DNA of 9,807 nt from Pseudomonadota bacterium (GTDB lineage Bacteria; Pseudomonadota; Alphaproteobacteria; Parvibaculales; Parvibaculaceae), in contig JAJXZC010000026.1 in NCBI GenBank assembly GCA_021780275.1, positions 1 through 9,807 of the forward strand, written 5' to 3'. The notes beneath the pieces are model-generated. The model ran no database searches. It saw nothing but the letters and a program-made list of their open reading frames with translations, and was not told the origin of the DNA. Positions 5,134 to 9,807 of this stretch are shown here, one piece after another (positions within the stretch are counted from its first letter, which is position 1; the number at the start of each line of letters is the position of its first letter). Made by a program: the position numbers and the translations under genes.

Positions 5134-6858
5134 GAATTTCGAATTCGTCCCGGCCGCATCCGTACGAGGAGCAGCCAGCGCGCCCGGCCCTTCATCGCCC
5201 AAGCGCTCGCAGCGGCCGAAAAGGCCGGCGGCAGGGTCTCTCGGGCCGGCAAGATCACATCCGTCGGGCGCTCGACCTTCGGCCGTGGCAGGACGGCGAG
5301 CATTCAGGCCAACCGCTTCCTCACCTCGCGTTCGCGCGGCGCTGTCATCAAAGCGCGCGTCGTCCGCCATACCGGCAAGGGGCCAGCGCTCGGGACGCAT
5401 CTCGCCTATTTGCGCCGCGAGGGTGTGACCCGGGACGGGGAGAAGGCGAAACTGTTCGGCCCGGGCGGCGAGGAGGTCGACGGAAAGGGCTTCGCAGATC
5501 GTTGCACCGGCGATCGCCATCATTTCCGGTTCATCGTCTCGCCCGACGATGCGGTCGAGATGACCGACCTCAGGAGCTTTGCTCGCGACTTGGTCGGGCA
5601 GATGGAGCGGGATCTCGGCACAAAGCTCGATTGGGCGGCCGTCGACCATTGGAACACCGAGCATCCACACATCCACGTCATCGTCCGCGGCGTCCGTGAC
5701 GACGGCGAAAATCTCGTCATCGCCCGCGACTACATCAAGTCCGGCATGCGCGATCGGGCGCGCGACCTCATCACGCGGGAGCTCGGGCCGCAGACCGACC
5801 TGGACATCAGGCGTTCGCTCGAGCAGCAGGTCGGATCGGAGCGCTGGACTAACCTCGATCGACAACTCGTTCGCGACGCCGACCGGAACGGCGTGATCGA
5901 TGTCGCGCCGCGTGCCAATCGACAGCCAGATGAATTCCAGGTCCTGAAGGTCGGACGGCTTCGGAGGTTGGAGTCGCTCGGCGTCGCCCATGGAATCGGA
6001 TCGGGGCAATGGACGATATCGGAGCACGCCGAAAAGGCCTTGCGCGAACTCGGCCTGCGCGACGACATCATCAAGCGCATGCACCGAAGCCTTGTCGAAC
6101 GCGGTATCGAGCGGAGCGCCGGAACCTACGACCTTGCCGGGGAGCGCCTCGGAGACCCGGTTGTCGGCCGCCTCGTCGCTCGCGGGCTCGTCGATGAGCT
6201 TCGAGGTACGGCCTTCGCCATCATCGATGGCGTCGATGGCCGAGTTCATCATGTCGCGCTGCCCGATCTCGATGCGACCGGCGACAGCGAGCCGGGATCG
6301 ATCGTCGAATTGCGGAAATTCGAGGATACGCGTGGTCGCAACCGGATGATGCTCGCCGTCCGATCGGACCTCGGCATCGAAGGACAGGTGACGGCCGCCG
6401 GCGCAACGTGGCTCGACCGTCAGGCGGTCTCGCATACTTCGGCGGCGGTCTCGGATTCCGGGTTTGGCGCTGACGTGAAAGACGCGATGGAGCGTCGCGC
6501 CGAGCATCTGATCGATCAGGGCTTTGCCGAACGACGGGGGCAGCGCGTTATCTTCGCACGGAACCTGCTGAGTACCCTGCACGACCGCGAACTTGCCGCC
6601 GCCAGCGTCAACTTGGCGGCTGACATCGGCCGCCCATTCCACACCTTGAAAGAGGGGGAGTACACGGCGGGCATCTATCAACGCCGCCTCGCGCTGGCCT
6701 CGGGTCGCTTCGCGATGATCGACGACGGTCTGGGGTTCCAACTTGTCCCGTGGACGCCGTCTCTTGAGAGCCGCTTCGGCCATCACGTGTCAGGCGTCGC
6801 GCGCAGAGACGGCGGAATCGACTGGAGCTTCGGAAAGAAACGAGGTCTCGGGCTGTGA
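5119..6858 (+). CDS. Relaxase with HUH nuclease and DUF3363 domains (RlxS-like)
   Basis: This 579-residue protein is the conjugative relaxase, predicted to nick oriT and lead the strand to the recipient. The N-terminal nuclease part has a candidate catalytic tyrosine Y97 in GTHLAYLRREG, a RHHFRFIVSPDD segment (133-144) and the metal-binding histidine triad in HWNTEHPHIHVIVRG (H182, H184, H186). The region after about 230 matches the DUF3363 part of these proteins, and the C-terminus IDWSFGKKRGLGL is the usual family end, so the gene is complete. It resembles RlxS of the Mesorhizobium symbiosis ICE in family and context. ATG 5119 is chosen for its ATGA overlap; GTG 5104 is an alternative five codons earlier. 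Downstream, the expected coupling-protein gene is missing. Confidence 0.92.
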   Translation: MSDEREFRIRPGRIRTRSSQRARPFIAQALAAAEKAGGRVSRAGKITSVGRSTFGRGRTASIQANRFLTSRSRGAVIKARVVRHTGKGPALGTHLAYLRREGVTRDGEKAKLFGPGGEEVDGKGFADRCTGDRHHFRFIVSPDDAVEMTDLRSFARDLVGQMERDLGTKLDWAAVDHWNTEHPHIHVIVRGVRDDGENLVIARDYIKSGMRDRARDLITRELGPQTDLDIRRSLEQQVGSERWTNLDRQLVRDADRNGVIDVAPRANRQPDEFQVLKVGRLRRLESLGVAHGIGSGQWTISEHAEKALRELGLRDDIIKRMHRSLVERGIERSAGTYDLAGERLGDPVVGRLVARGLVDELRGTAFAIIDGVDGRVHHVALPDLDATGDSEPGSIVELRKFEDTRGRNRMMLAVRSDLGIEGQVTAAGATWLDRQAVSHTSAAVSDSGFGADVKDAMERRAEHLIDQGFAERRGQRVIFARNLLSTLHDRELAAASVNLAADIGRPFHTLKEGEYTAGIYQRRLALASGRFAMIDDGLGFQLVPWTPSLESRFGHHVSGVARRDGGIDWSFGKKRGLGL

Positions 6859-7766
6859 TGTGCGGTCCGTGGCGAGAAGTCTGTCAAACCAGCCATGGCC
6901 TTGCGTGTCGGCAAGTGCTGCCAGCGGATCGCTATGACGCTCGGCGACCAACAATGTTGGGCATCGATGCGCTCAACCGACCGCTTGGTTGCACGGCGGG
7001 AGCGCAGGCGACCGTCGCCGACCAAGTGGCGATAGGATTCGATCGGTTGAGGTCCGCCGATCACGAACCTTAGACCTGATAGCAGGGCTCCCGCGACAGA
7101 AAGCCAAGCTATTCGTGGGACTCGATGCCCTCTGCGGGGATGAGAAGGTCGGCTCGCGGCCGAGACCGAGCACCGCTCTAACAATCGTTGCCGACCGTCT
7201 CGACCGTCAACGCCTTCGCGACCCTCGCGGCCTTCTACCCCATCAGGGGGTGGTCTCCTTTGTCTTTTTATGCAGTGGGCTGGCCAGTAGCCGTTTCGGC
7301 GATTACCTTATTGCTGTTGAACCGTCTGCCGTCGATACTTTCAGGCTCGATTTCTGACACTCGAAAATGCTTTCGGGTGAAGCGCGCTTGTTGTCACTCG
7401 ATCAGATCGCCACCCGTTCGACTTCGTCGAGGAGGCCGGCCACTCGTTGAGCTTCCGTACATGTACGCGAGGATCGGCCATATTTTCAATGCAGCAGCCA
7501 ATCGTCGTCGCGTCCACATCTCTCAGTGGCTCGCTCAAAGGGATAGGCGAAAGGCGCTCGGTTGTGATATTCGGGTAGCGACCTCGCGTTTAGCAGAGCG
7601 ACGATAGCCGCTGTGTGAGCACGATCTTCGCCGGTTTGATCTCTATGATGTTACTCGACGACGCGGATATTGTCGGGAAAGTCGCAAATTCGATCGGTCG
7701 GCGCCATCGTTGGTTCGAGAAGTGAATGACGTAGAGCTCGAATCGAGCCCACTATCGGCGGTCTCT
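6859..7766. other. Gene-poor, apparently decayed stretch after the relaxase
   Basis: No gene can be supported in these 908 bases. Frames are short, overlap on both strands and show no family motif. A plus-strand frame around 7188-7350 has a hydrophobic run (AVSAITLLLLNR) that could be a remnant of a membrane protein, but it soon turns into arginine-rich noise. The transfer operon of this type normally continues with traG/virD4 and trb genes within a few hundred bases, and none is visible. Base composition falls towards the right. I read this as a junction where the element was truncated and DNA decayed, without an identified insertion sequence. Confidence 0.5.
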
Positions 7767-8306
7767 ATGAAACGTGTAGCGATATTTGGGAACGCCGGTG
7801 GCGGCAAATCAACGCTTGCAACGGAACTAGCAGCGATCACCGGGTTGCCGCTTTATATCGTCGACAAAATCAGGTTTCCTAGCGGTCTGACCGAACTTCC
7901 TCGCGAGGAATACGACAATCTGCATTCTACAATTGTGGCCTGCGAGCATTGGATCATCGAAGGATTCGAAAACATCGAGATGGCGTGGGAGAGATTCGAA
8001 ACGGCGGACACTCTGATTCATGTGGATTTGCCTCTATCAACACATGCATGGTGGGTCACCAAACGGCTTGTTAAAGGGTTATTTGTTCAGCCCGCAGGCT
8101 GGCCAGACAACGCTCCTGTAATCGAGAGCTCAATCTGGAGTTACCGTGTGCTGTGGTCATGTCACAGGTATTTGACGCCGAAATACCGATCCTACCTATC
8201 TGAGGTGGCGACGGAGAAGCGGACCTTTCACTTGCGTTCAAAGCGTGACATTCGAAGGTTTCTCAATGCGGTGAAGGATGAAGCGAGCTCATCGCGGCCT
8301 AGTTAG
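7767..8306 (+). CDS. FlaR/adenylate-kinase-like P-loop NTPase
   Basis: This 179-residue protein begins MKRVAIFGNAGGGKST, with the Walker A loop at residues 8-16. It continues like small kinases annotated as 'DNA topology modulation protein FlaR' or adenylate-kinase-like: LPLYIVDKIRF (27-37), HWIIEGFENI (61-70, the usual W(I/L)xxG segment) and DTLIHVDLPLST (81-92). It probably phosphorylates a small molecule or nucleotide; the substrate is unknown for the family. The start at 7767 puts the P-loop at the normal distance from the N-terminus; a longer frame from 7710 lacks family support. The gene is clearly more A/T-rich than the transfer operon and mmsB, suggesting separate acquisition. It stands alone, convergent with mmsB, and no strong ribosome-binding site is visible. 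Confidence 0.85.
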   Translation: MKRVAIFGNAGGGKSTLATELAAITGLPLYIVDKIRFPSGLTELPREEYDNLHSTIVACEHWIIEGFENIEMAWERFETADTLIHVDLPLSTHAWWVTKRLVKGLFVQPAGWPDNAPVIESSIWSYRVLWSCHRYLTPKYRSYLSEVATEKRTFHLRSKRDIRRFLNAVKDEASSSRPS

Positions 8307-8341
8307 GCGACCGCACAGTGTTGCCGCGCAGCTCGATATCA

Positions 8342-8370
8342 GTTGCTCCCGCTTTGGACACGGGAGTGAT
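8342..8370. terminator. Possible bidirectional terminator between convergent genes
   Basis: CTCCCG (8346-8351) pairs perfectly with CGGGAG (8361-8366) around a 9-nt loop, and wobble pairs extend the stem outward. It lies in the 119-bp gap between the convergent FlaR-like gene and mmsB, where a shared terminator is expected. There is no T-run on either side, so it is not a classical intrinsic terminator. Confidence 0.3.
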
Positions 8371-8425
8371 GCACCCAGTTATCTTCGCTCCGTCGGCATC
8401 AGGATACAGTTCGTGTTTGCGCGAT

Positions 8426-9310
8426 CTACGGCGTTTGTCCCCGCAAGAACCGAATGATACCGGAGAAATCGTCTCCCGCATGGCCGGCGGCGTTGAACAG
8501 GGCGTAGAGCTGCGCCGCCGAGGTGCCGATCGGTGTGGTCGCGCCGGCCGACGAGGCGGCTTCCTGCGCGAGCTTCAGGTCCTTCAGCATGAGGGACGCC
8601 GCGAAGCCGGGCTTGTACGCGTTGTTGGCCGGCGATGTCGCGACCGGGCCGGGAACCGGGCAATAGGTCGTCAGCGACCAGCTCTGGCCGGACGAGGTCG
8701 ACGCGACGTCGAACAGCGCCTGGTGGGTCAGGCCGAGCTTTTCGCCGAGCACGAACGCCTCCGCCGTCACGATCATGGTCGCGCCGAGGATCATGTTGTT
8801 GCAGATCTTGGCGGCCTGGCCCGCGCCGGCGCCGCCGCAATGGACGATCTTCTTGCCCATCTTCTCCAGCAGCGGTTTCGCTGCGGCGAAAGCAGCGTCC
8901 GCGCCGCCGCACATGAACGTCAGCGTGGCGCCTTTCGCGCCGCCGGTGCCGCCGGAGACGGGCGCGTCGACGCTCATCAGGCCGGCCTTGTCGGCGAGCG
9001 CATGAGCGGCGCGGGCGCTGTCGACGTCGATGGTCGAGGAGTCGATCAGCAGCGCGCCCTTCTTCGCCTTGGGCGCGATTTCGGACCAGACCGCGAGCAC
9101 GTGTTTGCCGGCCGGCAGCATGGTGACGACGACGTCGGCGCCGGCGACCGCTTCCGCCGCAGATGCCGCGGGTTCGACGCCGCTCTTGCCCGCCTCGTCG
9201 CGCAGCGCCTGCGCGAGGTCGAAACCGCGAACGCTGTAGCCGGCTTTCGCGAGGTTCGCGGCCATCGGGCCGCCCATGTTGCCGAGGCCGATAAATGCGA
9301 CGATCACCAT
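8426..9310 (-). CDS. mmsB: 3-hydroxyisobutyrate dehydrogenase
   Basis: This 294-residue enzyme oxidises 3-hydroxyisobutyrate to methylmalonate semialdehyde with NAD in valine catabolism. The N-terminal Rossmann fold shows FIGLGNMGGPMAANL (6-20) with the GLGNMG dinucleotide-binding loop (8-13). The substrate-binding motif is DAPVSGGTGGA (115-125). The catalytic lysine is K168 in GAGQAAKICNN, and the C-terminal helical domain contains MLKDLKLA (241-248). Length is normal and the gene looks intact. The start is supported by GGGGAGAA just upstream (about 9316-9323). The usual partner genes (mmsA, isobutyryl-CoA dehydrogenase) are not in the window. It is very GC-rich and appears to belong to the chromosomal background rather than the mobile element. 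Confidence 0.93.
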   Translation of the reverse strand: MVIVAFIGLGNMGGPMAANLAKAGYSVRGFDLAQALRDEAGKSGVEPAASAAEAVAGADVVVTMLPAGKHVLAVWSEIAPKAKKGALLIDSSTIDVDSARAAHALADKAGLMSVDAPVSGGTGGAKGATLTFMCGGADAAFAAAKPLLEKMGKKIVHCGGAGAGQAAKICNNMILGATMIVTAEAFVLGEKLGLTHQALFDVASTSSGQSWSLTTYCPVPGPVATSPANNAYKPGFAASLMLKDLKLAQEAASSAGATTPIGTSAAQLYALFNAAGHAGDDFSGIIRFLRGQTP

Positions 9311-9532
9311 TACTGTTCTCCCCTAAGCTGATGTTCGACCTTGCCGTTCCGAATTTGCGTTATCACGATGGAGAAGACTGGCTTGTTGAACGGGCTACAC
9401 GACAATTCGGCGATGCCTTGGAGCAAAAAAGTGCGCTAGGTCGCGGGACCGTGGTGGCCCCTGCGCACGTCGGGCGTTGCCTCCTACCGTCAGCCAGCGC
9501 GCGTAACATGTTAGACGGTTGATACTCTAGAA
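9311..9532. other. Upstream region of mmsB with a TAACATGTTA palindrome
   Basis: This 222-bp stretch between mmsB and the CoA-transferase fragment holds no convincing gene. It contains the mmsB ribosome-binding site and a perfect 10-bp palindrome, TAACATGTTA, at 9504-9513, which could be an operator half of an mmsB regulator or chance. No promoter was identified with confidence. Confidence 0.4.
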
Positions 9533-9748
9533 TCATGAAGCATCCAAGGCTGTTTCTATGACGCCGGCGTTTACTAGGCGAGCTAGTTTGGCGTCGTCGC
9601 AGTCGAGGATTTCTCGCAGCACGTCTACGGTGTGTTGTCCAAACGCGGGCGCTGCGATCGGATCGACGATAGGTGTTGCGCTGTATCGAATCGGCGAGGA
9701 GATATTCGGCGCCCAGCCGAGTTTCGGATGCGGGATTCGCGTGACCAT
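9533..9748 (-). pseudogene. C-terminal remnant of a CaiB/BaiF (class III) CoA-transferase
   Basis: The 71 residues read IPHPKLGWAPNISSPIRYSA..., then VDPIAAPAFGQHTVDVLREI, which is how CaiB/BaiF family CoA-transferases of about 400 residues end. The fragment reaches a normal stop. Reading upstream on the minus strand, the frame is closed by an in-frame TGA about 27 bases before the ATG at 9748, and the remaining bases up to the window edge give no clear continuation of the family. The gene is therefore probably a truncated or frameshifted remnant. The window ends 59 bases further on, so a frameshift in an otherwise full gene cannot be excluded. The ATG is probably internal to the original gene rather than a true start. 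Confidence 0.65.
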
Positions 9749-9807
9749 TGCGCGGTCTCTAGCCCGACCTATTCACGACGGCGGACGTTTGCGCGCGTTT
9801 TCGCCTC

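Noticed and set aside
5092..6786. Long minus-strand frame of 564 codons
   Set aside because: It is antisense to the relaxase, whose motifs and C-terminus are unmistakable.
7341..7430. Minus-strand translation resembling an 'ALxPKA' repeat peptide seen in spurious rhizobial ORFs
   Set aside because: The match is only a few residues and cannot be confirmed as a known intergenic repeat from this sequence alone.
7188..7607. Possible small membrane protein
   Set aside because: There is one hydrophobic run, but the rest is arginine-rich and family-less, and no ribosome-binding site is visible. It was treated as decayed DNA.
8318..9331. Plus-strand frame of 337 codons
   Set aside because: It is antisense to mmsB, which has complete dehydrogenase motifs and a good ribosome-binding site.
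1..9807. CRISPR array or tandem repeats
   Set aside because: No regularly spaced direct repeats were seen anywhere in the window.

Overview
The window looks like an alphaproteobacterial, probably Hyphomicrobiales (Bradyrhizobium/Mesorhizobium-type), genome segment. The DNA is GC-rich. Most of it is an operon of the kind found on rhizobial integrative and conjugative elements (ICEs) and symbiosis islands: parA, a small ribbon-helix-helix protein, DUF2840, traF, DUF736, a lytic transglycosylase and a DUF3363-type relaxase, all on the plus strand. These family calls come from reading the proteins; no database search was possible.

Layout. Positions 1-380 hold no recognisable gene. An IS110-family insertion sequence (about 381-1698; transposase on the minus strand, 527-1576) lies directly in front of parA and has a 9-bp direct repeat at its probable ends. 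The transfer operon runs from 1771 to 6858. Its first four genes are chained by 4-bp start/stop overlaps. The 241-bp gap between the lytic transglycosylase and the relaxase (4878-5118) holds a strong oriT candidate: TGGCAGGATA on the plus strand, so TATCCTG|CC on the minus strand, identical to the nick region of MOBP-type oriTs and T-DNA borders, next to a GC-rich inverted repeat. The same gap is spanned by an 82-codon ORF that overlaps the genes on both sides by ATGA.

After the relaxase the element stops. No coupling protein (traG/virD4) or trb mating-pair genes follow. Instead there are about 900 bp of apparently decayed DNA (6859-7766), a lower-GC FlaR/adenylate-kinase-like P-loop NTPase (7767-8306), and then a GC-rich, chromosome-like mmsB (3-hydroxyisobutyrate dehydrogenase, minus strand, 8426-9310) and the C-terminal end of a CaiB/BaiF CoA-transferase (minus strand) at the right edge.

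How it works together. The relaxase would nick oriT on the minus strand and lead DNA out towards parA, with its own gene entering last. TraF would mature the pilin, the transglycosylase would open the peptidoglycan, and ParA plus the small RHH protein would stabilise the excised circle. With the upstream regulators displaced by the IS and the T4SS absent downstream, this copy is more likely a mobilisable remnant or island fragment than a self-transmissible element, unless the missing genes lie outside the window.
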